From NCBI GenBank assembly GCA_023091735.1, contig JALKBU010000998.1, positions 1-18,665 of the forward strand: 18,665 bases of DNA, read 5' to 3'. Under the pieces are notes generated by a model that did no database searches, was not told the origin of the DNA, and saw only the letters and a program-made list of their open reading frames with translations. This stretch comes from Trichomonas tenax. Taxonomy: Eukaryota; Parabasalia; Trichomonadida; Trichomonadidae. Shown in pieces: positions 9,384 through 16,571 of this stretch. How positions within the stretch are numbered: position 1 is the stretch's first letter; each line of letters opens with the position of its first letter. The position numbers and the translations under genes are program-made.

Positions 9384-10571
9384 TCAAACAATTCTACATG
9401 ATATATTTTCATTACTCTGTTCTTGAGATTCGCCACGTGATGAATTGCGATTTCTACGATTAGAAGTCTGTTTATATTCATCACTTGATGACTTGAACGG
9501 CCTGCAATGCTTAACTTCAGCAGAGTCCGGAATTTCCGGAAATTTAACTGGCATGTGTTCATTTAATGACTGAAGAACTTCTTTTGGTATTTGGTCACGT
9601 TCTGGAAGATCGAGTTTGAATTTTACGAACAAATCTCCCTTCAAGCCATTTGATGAGTGTATTGGCATTCCTTCACCAGGAATCTTTATGATATCCCCAT
9701 CTCGCGTTGTTTTTTGGTGCTGTGACAACAAAATCACTCTTTTATCCAATGTTTCGATTTTGATGTCATAGCCATAAAGCGCCTGAGTGAGATTCAAGTC
9801 TATCTCACACATTAAGTTGTCCTTATTTCTCGTGAAGAACTCGTGAGGCTTTTCTTTGATTGTAAAAATTAAATCTCCAGTATCTACGTCTGGCAGTTGA
9901 TTTGACTCGCCAGGGAACACCAGTAACTCTCCAGGATACATCCCAGGCTCTATGTTTACAGGAAACTTATCGTTTTTTTGAATAACTTTGTGGCCATGAC
10001 ATTTATTACATCTTTCTGTGTCAGCGATTCTAACACCAGTTCCATGGCAGGATGGGCATGTGCATTGGTTTGTCATTAAAATATTTCCGCGATAAATTGT
10101 TGAAATGAAAACACCTGTGCCACCACATTGACGACACTCTGAAGGAGGCCTTCCATTCTTTGTGCCAATGCCATTACAGTCTGTGCAAACGAATGTTCTC
10201 GTTAAATTATAAAAGTGTTTGCGACCGCTGTACAATGCTTCCAAAGAACAGTTCAAATCGATTGATATGTCTTCTGTCTTGACTCTTGTGCGTGTCGCTC
10301 TAAAAAACTGAAAGAATTTGGTAAAAGTTGGATAATTTTCGTTTTTAACTGATTCTAGGCCGTATTTGTCATATTTATCACGCTTTTCTGGGTCTTTTAA
10401 GACTTGGTATGCTTCGTTTAATGCTTGAAACTTTTCTGTTGCGGATGGATCATCTGGATTTTTGTCAGGATGTATTTCCCTGGCTTTCTTCTGATAGGAC
10501 CTCTTTATCTCGCTGCGGCTGGCTGTTGGATGAACACCCAAAATCCTGTAGAGGGTGAGTTCAACAACCAT
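9384..10571 (-). CDS. Type I (DnaJA-like) Hsp40 co-chaperone
   Basis: This encodes a 395-aa J-protein that stimulates Hsp70 ATPase and delivers clients. The J-domain spans about 5-70 with HPD at 34-36. The linker (about 71-100) is almost free of glycine, unlike the Gly/Phe-rich linker of typical type I members. The zinc-binding region at 129-194 has four CxxC units (C129/C132, C146/C149, C172/C175, C188/C191), three of them CxxCxGxG. Two beta-sandwich client domains follow, with the family phrases GDLIFTIKEKPHEFF and IPGEGMP. The tail is rich in Ser/Asn/Arg and ends CRIV, which fits a CaaX prenylation box as in cytosolic Ydj1/DNAJA1. The frame opens at a TTG (10610), but the first ATG is 10571, 11 nt after a TCA initiator-like site (10584-10582). 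Three spaced TTTTACATGTCA elements lie upstream. Confidence 0.93.
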   Translation of the reverse strand: MVVELTLYRILGVHPTASRSEIKRSYQKKAREIHPDKNPDDPSATEKFQALNEAYQVLKDPEKRDKYDKYGLESVKNENYPTFTKFFQFFRATRTRVKTEDISIDLNCSLEALYSGRKHFYNLTRTFVCTDCNGIGTKNGRPPSECRQCGGTGVFISTIYRGNILMTNQCTCPSCHGTGVRIADTERCNKCHGHKVIQKNDKFPVNIEPGMYPGELLVFPGESNQLPDVDTGDLIFTIKEKPHEFFTRNKDNLMCEIDLNLTQALYGYDIKIETLDKRVILLSQHQKTTRDGDIIKIPGEGMPIHSSNGLKGDLFVKFKLDLPERDQIPKEVLQSLNEHMPVKFPEIPDSAEVKHCRPFKSSSDEYKQTSNRRNRNSSRGESQEQSNENISCRIV

Positions 10572-10597
10572 TCGTTTTTTTTGAGATTTTACGGTTG

Positions 10598-10684
10598 TTT
10601 TACATGTCAAAACTTAGATTATTTATTTTTGTATATTTTACATGTCAGATTCTCAATTTGCATTTTTGGTAATTTTACATGTCA
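10598..10684. promoter_or_regulatory. Three exact, evenly spaced TTTTACATGTCA elements upstream of DnaJ
   Basis: TTTTACATGTCA occurs at 10598-10609, 10636-10647 and 10673-10684, with start-to-start spacing of 38 and 37 bp. The core ACATGT is palindromic. The copies end 27-113 bp upstream of the DnaJ ATG (10571, - strand). The exact repetition and regular spacing point to a bound regulatory site, probably a promoter element. The cognate factor is unknown to me. Confidence 0.6.
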
Positions 10685-11027
10685 ATATTTTTGAAACTTG
10701 ATTACGAAAACATCAAAATAGAACCTGAATCCTTTAAAATTATGTAGTTCATTACTGATTGAAGAGATCTGTAGAATTTATCTCACTCAATTAACAGCTG
10801 ACATCATATTGATTAAATCATGTTAAATGACGCGCTAAATATTATATAGGCTATTGTACCTAAAATATAGTTTATTGCAATACTTCCAAACCTTGAATTA
10901 ACATCAGAATTCCATCTCTGTAATTGATCAATAATAATATACAATCTTTCTTAGCACATATGATCATATAAAATCATAAACAATCATGAGTATGTATTGA
11001 ATGAACCATTGATACGCTTTGATTTGT
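10685..11027. other. Intergenic region of about 340 bp
   Basis: Lies between the DnaJ promoter elements and the 3' end of the next - strand gene. It is AT-rich, with no ORF or RNA gene seen. Confidence 0.6.
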
Positions 11028-11498
11028 TCAAAATATTTCTTCTTCCCATGTCCATGAAAAAACATCCTTTTGCAGTGAGAGATTGGATTGAAAGACTTCT
11101 GGCTTCGGAAAACTTTCAACGTTTGTAATGATTTTAATTGAATTATTGCTAATATATGAATTAAGCATATTCGATTCTGGAAGTTTTCTGAGTGTCCATG
11201 ATTTTGATTCCCGTGAAGATGTGAGCTTCTCTATCTCTTTGTGAATGTTTGATGGAACAATTTGAATGAGATCCCATTTTTCAATCTTGAATTTGGCATT
11301 TATAGATGTTTTTGAGCAATTTAATACAGACACCAAGATTTTAGCATTAACAGCAATACTATTTTTAAAGAGTATTATACCACATTTCAATAAAAATTGT
11401 TTTGGATTTAATGCATTCAAAGAAAAACGAATGATATTGAATACATCAGTCGATAAAGGAGCAGGAATTGTTAACCTTGACGACTGCTCTTTGTTCAT
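11028..11498 (-). CDS. Hypothetical 156-aa protein
   Basis: I do not recognise this protein. The frame is open back to a TTG at 11549, but the first ATG is at 11498, starting MNKEQSSRLTIPAPL. A TCA initiator-like site (TCAATTCTAC, +1 at 11522) gives a 24-nt leader. The middle of the protein alternates short hydrophobic and polar runs (such as CGIILFKNSIAVNAKILVSV), suggesting beta strands rather than helices. The C-terminus is aromatic and acidic (FSWTWEEEIF). No signal peptide or membrane segment is visible. Three TTTACATGTCA-like elements lie upstream (11559-11729). A small beta-sandwich adaptor-type domain is possible but unproven. Confidence 0.5.
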   Translation of the reverse strand: MNKEQSSRLTIPAPLSTDVFNIIRFSLNALNPKQFLLKCGIILFKNSIAVNAKILVSVLNCSKTSINAKFKIEKWDLIQIVPSNIHKEIEKLTSSRESKSWTLRKLPESNMLNSYISNNSIKIITNVESFPKPEVFQSNLSLQKDVFSWTWEEEIF

Positions 11499-11558
11499 CT
11501 TAAAGAAATTCTTTGTAGAATTGAAGATGTCGTTTGAATAAGAATCCAATTCTCAATC

Positions 11559-11729
11559 TGACATGTAATCTAGCAGAAATCGTAATCTGACGTGTAAAAT
11601 AAAAAAAGATAAATCAATAAGCCAAACGAAAGGAATTCCAATAGTAGGAGCCTCCAAACCGATAGTGTTATCCAGTAGAGTATCCTGCTTTTTGTAAAAA
11701 AGTGGTATTAAGGTTTCTGACATGTAAAG
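11559..11729. promoter_or_regulatory. TGACATGTAAA elements upstream of the 11498 gene
   Basis: TGACATGTAAT (11559-11569), TGACGTGTAAAA (11588-11599) and TGACATGTAAAG (11718-11729) are reverse-complement forms of the element seen before DnaJ. Relative to their gene they point opposite to the DnaJ copies. That fits the palindromic ACATGT core and suggests orientation is not strict. Confidence 0.45.
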
Positions 11730-11825
11730 TCAGAAATGATAAAAAAGGAGATAGAAAAATTGACATCTGTTTTTACCCCAAAAACCGCCACTTTGAGGTG
11801 AAAATGAATGAGTTAGTTCTACATT

Positions 11826-12116
11826 TCAAGTTATTTTGGTTCTTCTACTGTAGTCTTTCTTGATGCACGCAGCCATGCAAGCATAAAGTCGCCTTTTGTG
11901 ATCGAATGATTTCGATTCTGCTTTCAGGCGCCGAACTGCTTCGAATCGCGCAAGCAAACGACATCTGCTGCAGCATCCAAGCTTGATGCACGTATCCTTG
12001 GTTGTATATGTCGCTTTTTGTGATTGAATCATTTTGATTCTTCCTTGAGCAATCGAATTCCTTCGAAACATTATGCTACAGTTATTGTAAAATAAATATT
12101 TTATTCTAATTTTCAT
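11826..12116 (-). CDS. Hypothetical 96-aa ORF built from a degenerate repeat
   Basis: I do not recognise this ORF. It opens with ATG 12116 (MKIRIKYLFYNN) and covers two direct copies of a ~123-bp DNA repeat, giving a basic, Cys-rich product (CIKLGCCSRCRLLARFEAVR). The two copies differ by one base in length, so the long frame reads them in different phases. The phase giving FEAVRRLKAESK in the second copy is stopped in the first. This argues that the ORF is a chance fusion over decayed repeat units rather than an intact gene. A third copy lies at 12407-12490 on the other strand. Confidence 0.3.
   Translation of the reverse strand: MKIRIKYLFYNNCSIMFRRNSIAQGRIKMIQSQKATYTTKDTCIKLGCCSRCRLLARFEAVRRLKAESKSFDHKRRLYACMAACIKKDYSRRTKIT
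11859..12080 (-). repeat. Two direct copies of a ~123-bp repeat
   Basis: CTTGATGCACG recurs at 11859 and 11982. The 58 bases from TTCGAAG onward on the - strand align without a gap between the copies (for example GAATC.AAAT.ATTC.ATCACAAAA.GCGAC), after which one copy is a base shorter. The shared phase reads F-E-(A/G)-(V/I)-R-(R/L)-L-K-(A/E)-E-S-K in both, implying an originally coding unit. Confidence 0.75.
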
Positions 12117-12143
12117 TAATAAAAAATTTCTTAAATTTCACTA

Positions 12144-12278
12144 TCATATTTTTTTCTTGATCTCGCTTAATTTGCTTTCCCATAAGTTCAATGCCTTTGC
12201 AGGTGTCCCTTGAATAAAATCCGACATCTCTTTCAAAATTTTGATATTCTCTTCAGCGGAAAGATTGTACTTCATCAT
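12144..12278 (-). CDS. Small 44-aa ORF with a good initiator
   Basis: I do not recognise this ORF. It begins MMKYNLSAEENIKILKEM and ends SKLSEIKKKI, giving an amphipathic, mostly helical peptide with lysine-rich ends. Its main support is upstream: TCATTGTTATG places an initiator-like TCA (+1 at 12284) six bases before the ATG, the tight spacing typical of trichomonad genes. It sits between inverted copies of the ~123-bp repeat. It could be a genuine microprotein or a fortuitous ORF. Confidence 0.35.
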   Translation of the reverse strand: MMKYNLSAEENIKILKEMSDFIQGTPAKALNLWESKLSEIKKKI

Positions 12279-12406
12279 AACAATGATTATATATTTCTCA
12301 ATGATTTAAAATAATTATATATATGATATTTTTAATAAAAGAATGATTATATATATAGAGATTGAAAAGAATATTTATACAATTAAAAGAAAATTAATAG
12401 AAAAAG

Positions 12407-12490
12407 TGCATCAAGCTTGGTTGCAGCAGCAGATGTCGCTTGCCTTCCCAATTCGAAGCAGTTCGATTGCTCAAGGCAGATTCGAATTGA
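12407..12490 (+). repeat. Third, inverted copy of the ~123-bp repeat
   Basis: TGCATCAAGCTTGG..GC.GCAGCAGATGTCG.TTGC matches the reverse complement of 11990 downward, so this copy faces the other two. In the matching phase it reads CIKLGCSSRCRLPSQFEAVR and then hits a TGA at 12488, with a TAG at 12398 on the 5' side. It is therefore a broken copy. Confidence 0.7.
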
Positions 12491-12628
12491 AGACAAAGAA
12501 CAACTCTGTTAACCTGCTACATTCTGTTATATTATACCTCTATAAATTGCCGCCATAATTTATATATGTATATTGTTATTATAAACACAGCAGGAAATCA
12601 AGTTGCCATTTGACAATGGATTTTGACT

Positions 12629-12668
12629 CTTTACATCAATCTTTTAATACTTTACATATTGTAAAGTG
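12629..12668. promoter_or_regulatory. TTTACAT elements before the ASCH gene
   Basis: CTTTACATCAAT (12629-12640) and CTTTACATATTGTAAAG (12650-12666) are relaxed relatives of the TTTACATGTCA element. The second is a perfect inverted repeat, CTTTACA / TGTAAAG. TCACTTTTTGC (12692-12702) downstream is initiator-like. Confidence 0.35.
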
Positions 12669-12749
12669 TTAAAATGCCAAAAACATTAATGTCACTTTTT
12701 GCAAAATGGTGGCTACTCTTATCCAGTATTTATTAGTAGTGCTGAAATA

Positions 12750-13079
12750 ATGGAGATTCATGTTCAAGAACCTTGGTTTTCCTACATTAAACAAGGTGTT
12801 AAAACTATTGAAGGTAGGTTAAACAGAGGAAGGTATTCGGAGATCCAGGTTGGTGATATTATCAAAGTTTGCAATTCAATGGATAAATTCGATGTTAAAG
12901 TGATTAGAAAGACTTTGCATAAGGAGTTTCGAACATACCTTCAAGCAGAAGGATTAGAAAATACACTGCCCGGAATTGATAATATTGAAAAAGGTTGTGA
13001 AGTGTATTATGGCTTTTATTCAAAAAATGATGAAGAAAAATATGGTGTAATCGCATTTCAAATAGAGAAATGTATATAA
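12750..13079 (+). CDS. Stand-alone ASCH-domain protein
   Basis: This encodes a 109-aa protein consisting essentially of one ASCH domain, a PUA-like beta-barrel thought to bind RNA or modified nucleotides. The N-terminus MEIHVQEPWFSYIKQGVKTI runs into EGRLNRGRYSEIQVGDIIKV, which contains the family E-G-R and G-D-x-I signatures. The C-terminal half (GCEVYYGFYSKNDEEKYGVI) supplies the last strands. Cofactor or target is unknown. The open frame runs back only to a TTG at 12699, so ATG 12750 is the first start. An initiator-like TCA (12692-12694) would put a short out-of-frame ORF (12706-12750) in the leader, whose TAA overlaps this ATG as TAATG. Small single-domain ASCH proteins are common in bacteria, phages and large viruses, so lateral origin is possible but unproven. 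Confidence 0.8.
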   Translation: MEIHVQEPWFSYIKQGVKTIEGRLNRGRYSEIQVGDIIKVCNSMDKFDVKVIRKTLHKEFRTYLQAEGLENTLPGIDNIEKGCEVYYGFYSKNDEEKYGVIAFQIEKCI

Positions 13080-13633
13080 AGATCAAATCGATCATGGATA
13101 TGTACACTGAACATGCTCTGATAGTCAATACAGCATCATATAGACTTGTGATATATCTCTCATTGTCTACTAGTTCTAAAAATCATGATAATTATCAAAA
13201 TTATAAATATATCTTAACAAAATACTGTTCCTTTGTCATGGAGATATCAAAGCAGTCGCTATACTGAAGATAGGATTGCTTTTGTGATGAATAAATTAGA
13301 GTTTGAATATTTGTGGATGTGTCAGTGCCCGAAAATATTTTTTGAATTGAAAATAATCGTATTTTGACACAATTTTCACACCACTTTACATGCCAAAAGC
13401 TACTTTTTGACATTCTGTCAATAACTTTAAAAACAAATATTTTCAACGAAGATATATTACTAATGTTGTATCATGAAAAAAGGAAGTGAAAAGTGATGCT
13501 TTACATGACAAATTGCATATATTTTGACATGTAATGTGTCAAAATATAATTTTTCATAAAGGAAATAGATTTAGTGTTATTTGATAGTAGGCATATGAAG
13601 AAACATGAAATATAAAGTGACATATTTTTCCAA
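13080..13633. promoter_or_regulatory. Intergenic region with regulatory-like motifs
   Basis: This 554-bp stretch has no convincing gene. It carries CTTTACATGCCAAAA (13384-13398), CTTTACATGACA (13499-13510) and TGACATGTAAT (13525-13535). The last lies inside a perfect 12-bp inverted repeat, TATATTTTGACA (13518-13529) and TGTCAAAATATA (13537-13548), around a 7-nt spacer. These probably serve the gene starting at 13634. Confidence 0.4.
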
Positions 13634-14026
13634 ATGAGTGTCGGCGCTTCAAATCAAGTGAGAAGGCCTTGTTGTCCCTGGCTCTATCAAAAAATTAAGA
13701 GAGGTCTATTTTCAAACCCACAAAATCAAACAAAACTCACAAAATCTACCCGAAATAATAAAATCGACCCAAACTCACAATCAGATGCAAAAATAATAAA
13801 ATCTACCCAAACTCATAACCAGAACCAAGAATCCGTATTTAATTCACAACCTTTCTATGCCATGTTAAACATAACCCATTCTCCATTCCTTCCACAATGC
13901 CCACAAACAGATCCGCGACGTTACGAATCCTGCTGCAAAACGTCTAACCAACAGGAGGTTGAACAAAACGGAGATTCGTCGGAATCGGAATCTCCAATTC
14001 ACACTCCAGAACAAAATTTCAAATGA
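13634..14026 (+). CDS. Hypothetical 130-aa Asn/Gln/Ser-rich protein
   Basis: I do not recognise this protein. It opens MSVGASNQVRRPCCPWLYQK, then becomes hydrophilic and rich in Asn, Gln, Ser, Thr and Lys (NQTKLTKSTRNNKIDPNSQS), probably disordered. Its end is acidic and Ser/Glu-rich (GDSSESESPIHTPEQNFK). Three copies of AAAATC(T/G)ACCC (13741, 13760, 13798) show internal duplication. Two CC pairs (near 13 and 99) may matter for modification or metal binding. There is no membrane segment. The ATG follows GACATATTTTTCC, which is only weakly initiator-like. It may be a lineage-specific gene or a noncoding stretch that happens to be open. Confidence 0.4.
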   Translation: MSVGASNQVRRPCCPWLYQKIKRGLFSNPQNQTKLTKSTRNNKIDPNSQSDAKIIKSTQTHNQNQESVFNSQPFYAMLNITHSPFLPQCPQTDPRRYESCCKTSNQQEVEQNGDSSESESPIHTPEQNFK

Positions 14027-14415
14027 ACCTGATTATGATATCAAATGATCGAAATTTGTTATTATGTTGACTTGCCCTTTTGTTTGTTTGTATTTTTATT
14101 TTAAATTTTTATCATTTTTGAATATTCAACGATTACAATTTTGATATCACACCTTTTGATTTTTGAATCAATCATAGCTAATGTTTTTGGTATGAATAGT
14201 GATGAATTGAACGTTCATCTATGGTGAGAAATAAAATTCAAAAATAACATCAAAAATAAACAAACAACTAATGGTTTTAATGTAAAATTGGGACATTCCC
14301 GAGCATAGCATATATTGAGCTTCGAAGCAAACGGCTCAAATTCAAAAACTGAAAATTGATGATTTCATTGAGAAAGTTATGATATTAGTATATATAACTG
14401 TTGATTTCACGAACA
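14027..14415. other. Spacer between converging genes
   Basis: 389 bp between the 3' ends of the 13634 (+) and 14416 (-) genes. AT-rich; nothing recognisable. Confidence 0.6.
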
Positions 14416-15582
14416 CTATTTGTTGGCAAGATGGATTATTCCAAACAGCTCAAATTGGCAAATGTTAATAATGTTGTATCTGTTGTGTGCTGTAGTAAGT
14501 GAACGAAGACGGATATATTTGAATGTTTTTGGGCTTCCATCAGAATTAACAGAGTAATATTTTTGGAATTCGGGACCATTTAGATCATTGTTCGGGCCTT
14601 GCCTATTAATCTCTTCATATGATATGTGATTATTTGATCCTTCAAGAAGCCAACTTCGAAGATGAGCAGAATTTTGTGATGTATGACTCGTTTTGATAGA
14701 GTAACCAGTGATCTGCACTGGGTGCTGGACAAACTCAACTTCAATCCATGCGTATGGCATATTAACTGAAGACCAACATGCACTCGCGTTAGGGGAAATA
14801 ATGTTTTCGATTGAGTCTTTATGATCGCGTGCATTTAGAATAAAGCAATTTTTATAGGAGAGAGATGACCTCTTGGCGACATTAATATAGTTTTGGAGAA
14901 TACCATCGAACATATCTCTTCCATCATAAAAATGATTATATAGAGCTATCTGTTTGATTTTTGCAATGTGTACTGGATTGACGAAGCCAAGTGAGTCAAA
15001 AATATCCATTGGAAGATTTCTCTTAACGAGCAGTGTGATCAATTCAATAGAATCATCAATGTAGCCCTTTGTATAATGAAGATCTTTAATTATTGAAATT
15101 ACTCGTTGACCCTCCAAGTTTGTAACAATACATTTCTTGGGGATAGCATTTAATAGTTCTTCATTTGAGAGTTCTTTTGCTACACTTACAATATAACCAG
15201 TATCCTCGGTTATATAATTTTCTGTCGTTTTATCGAGTGGTAAGTTTTTGAATATTGTAGAATATGCTAAATCATCGCCTAGATGATGAAATAGACAAAG
15301 ATAAAATTTAATATCAAAGACTTCGATAGTTACTGAATCTTGATCAGCTAACTTGAATAAATTTTGAACGCGATTTCTTGCTGGTGCCAGATCAAACATT
15401 GTAACACTAACAGATCCTTTTTCTAAAAATGTTGGAGAAAAAAATGACAGCAAACCTTTATCAACAAGAATATTTGTCCCATTGTATATCAGATTTGCTT
15501 TCTCTCCTTTGCCGAAATGCTGAATTGCAATTCTAGATGCATTATCCAGCACAATTTCGAAACACATTAATAAAAATGTCAT
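14416..15582 (-). CDS. BTB-like / F5/8 type C (discoidin-like) domain protein
   Basis: This encodes 388 aa of a type expanded in trichomonads: an N-terminal degenerate BTB/POZ-like region followed by a C-terminal galactose-binding-like F5/8C domain. The C-terminal ~145 residues show the F5/8C landmarks: a Trp-Ser after the first loop (NASACWSSVNMPYAWIEVEF), then ITGYSIKTS, LRSWLLEGSNN and FKYIRLRSL. The N-terminal ~230 residues include a BTB-style opening (LIYNGTNILVDKGLLSFFSP) and helical pairs, but I assign BTB only tentatively. There is no signal peptide or membrane segment, so an intracellular adaptor is likely. ATG 15582 lies 13 nt after a TCA (+1 at 15595); the in-frame ATG 15567 is an alternative. 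Confidence 0.75.
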   Translation of the reverse strand: MTFLLMCFEIVLDNASRIAIQHFGKGEKANLIYNGTNILVDKGLLSFFSPTFLEKGSVSVTMFDLAPARNRVQNLFKLADQDSVTIEVFDIKFYLCLFHHLGDDLAYSTIFKNLPLDKTTENYITEDTGYIVSVAKELSNEELLNAIPKKCIVTNLEGQRVISIIKDLHYTKGYIDDSIELITLLVKRNLPMDIFDSLGFVNPVHIAKIKQIALYNHFYDGRDMFDGILQNYINVAKRSSLSYKNCFILNARDHKDSIENIISPNASACWSSVNMPYAWIEVEFVQHPVQITGYSIKTSHTSQNSAHLRSWLLEGSNNHISYEEINRQGPNNDLNGPEFQKYYSVNSDGSPKTFKYIRLRSLTTAHNRYNIINICQFELFGIIHLANK

Positions 15583-15655
15583 GTAAATATGTTATGACAC
15601 GTAAAATTAACATTTAATATAAGAAGACGTGAAAATATATTTTTGCCGTGTAAAG
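15577..15655. promoter_or_regulatory. TTTACATGTCA-like cluster at the BTB/F5-8C gene start
   Basis: On the + strand TGTCATGTAAAT (15577-15588), TGACACGTAAAA (15595-15606) and TGCCGTGTAAAG (15644-15655) read on the gene's strand as variants of TTTACATGTCA. The middle copy ends in the TCA that could be the initiator, and the first overlaps the ATG at 15582. Confidence 0.45.
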
Positions 15656-15850
15656 TGATTGATTTATCCTTTACATTAAAGCAATGTACATTCAAAAATC
15701 AAATTGGATATTAGACATATCTGAAGCCATTTAGAGTTTGCAACTTTGATATCTTATCGAATTATATAGGTAGTTATAACTAGTTGAGTTCAGGTTACTA
15801 TGGCCCTTAGGTTGTGGAAAAAAAGACAGAAAAGTATTGTATATTAAATT

Positions 15851-15889
15851 TGACATGTAAATTTGAAAAAATTGTTTTTACAAATGTCA
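15851..15889. promoter_or_regulatory. Distal pair of TGACATGTAAA / TTTTTACAAATGTCA elements
   Basis: TGACATGTAAAT (15851-15862) and TTTTTACAAATGTCA (15875-15889) face each other. Either could belong to the gene ending at 14416 or to an unseen transcript. Confidence 0.3.
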
Positions 15890-16571
15890 GTTTTTAAGAA
15901 TACTCGGATTTTTTCTTTACAACGAAATCTGGAATTCTGGTATTCCTAGAAAAAAGAAAACAAAAACAAAAATAAAAAATGTTGTCTTAAATGTAATGTC
16001 AGAAAAAAAACTCGATAGCACAAAAATAACTTGTAGCAAGGGTATTTTTGAATAAAATAAGTCAAAAATTGAAACAAGAGTATGAGCACTACTGATCGCG
16101 GACCGATGTGTGAGGTTTTGAAGCAAATTAAAAAAAGATTTCGATTTTGAAATTTTAATTATTGAAAAAATGAGCTAAATTTTGATGCGAAACGATTTCA
16201 TATGTTATGTGCATCATAATGGCATTAAATCAAATCCTAAATTGTTTAGATGACAATAATATCTTTTTTGTGGTCGGACTTATTTTATAAAATTAAAGAT
16301 CTATATCATATAAAACAGGTATTTATCATATAAATAAAGAATATGTCGACGATTAAAATACGTTTTTTCCATTTCTCGAGCTTGCCTTTAGCCAGCTCGT
16401 ACTTGGAACGATTTTAATCATTCGTGTTGTGTTTGCAGAAGACTGAGCACCGAAATCTCTTGTTAGTTCCAACTTTGCAATTAGATATTAAATTTCGAAA
16501 TTAATTTTGCACAAAATTCCGGTTTTTCAGCTATAAAACGAAACACGTCACACACGAAATGTAAGAGATAA
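15890..16571. other. Gene-free 680-bp region
   Basis: AT-rich, with no supported ORF. A short imperfect hairpin, CGAGCTTG (16377-16384) with CCAGCTCG (16392-16399), is the only structure noticed. No RNA family is recognised. Confidence 0.5.

Noticed and set aside
10425..10694. + strand ORF over the DnaJ 5' end
   Set aside because: Antisense shadow of the J-domain and the regulatory repeats.
13070..13267. + strand ORF overlapping the end of the ASCH gene
   Set aside because: Starts within the last codons of the ASCH gene, with no domain, no initiator and unremarkable composition.
13201..13446. - strand ORF with an internal ATG (13413)
   Set aside because: Opens at TTG, has no recognisable domain, and overlaps a region better explained as upstream sequence for the 13634 gene.
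15917..16126. Hydrophobic 69-codon - strand ORF
   Set aside because: It opens only with TTG and has no internal ATG or initiator-like site. Its hydrophobicity comes from A/T-rich sequence.
16377..16399. Imperfect hairpin considered as a terminator or small RNA
   Set aside because: The 8-bp stem has a mismatch, no adjoining gene needs it and no RNA family fits.
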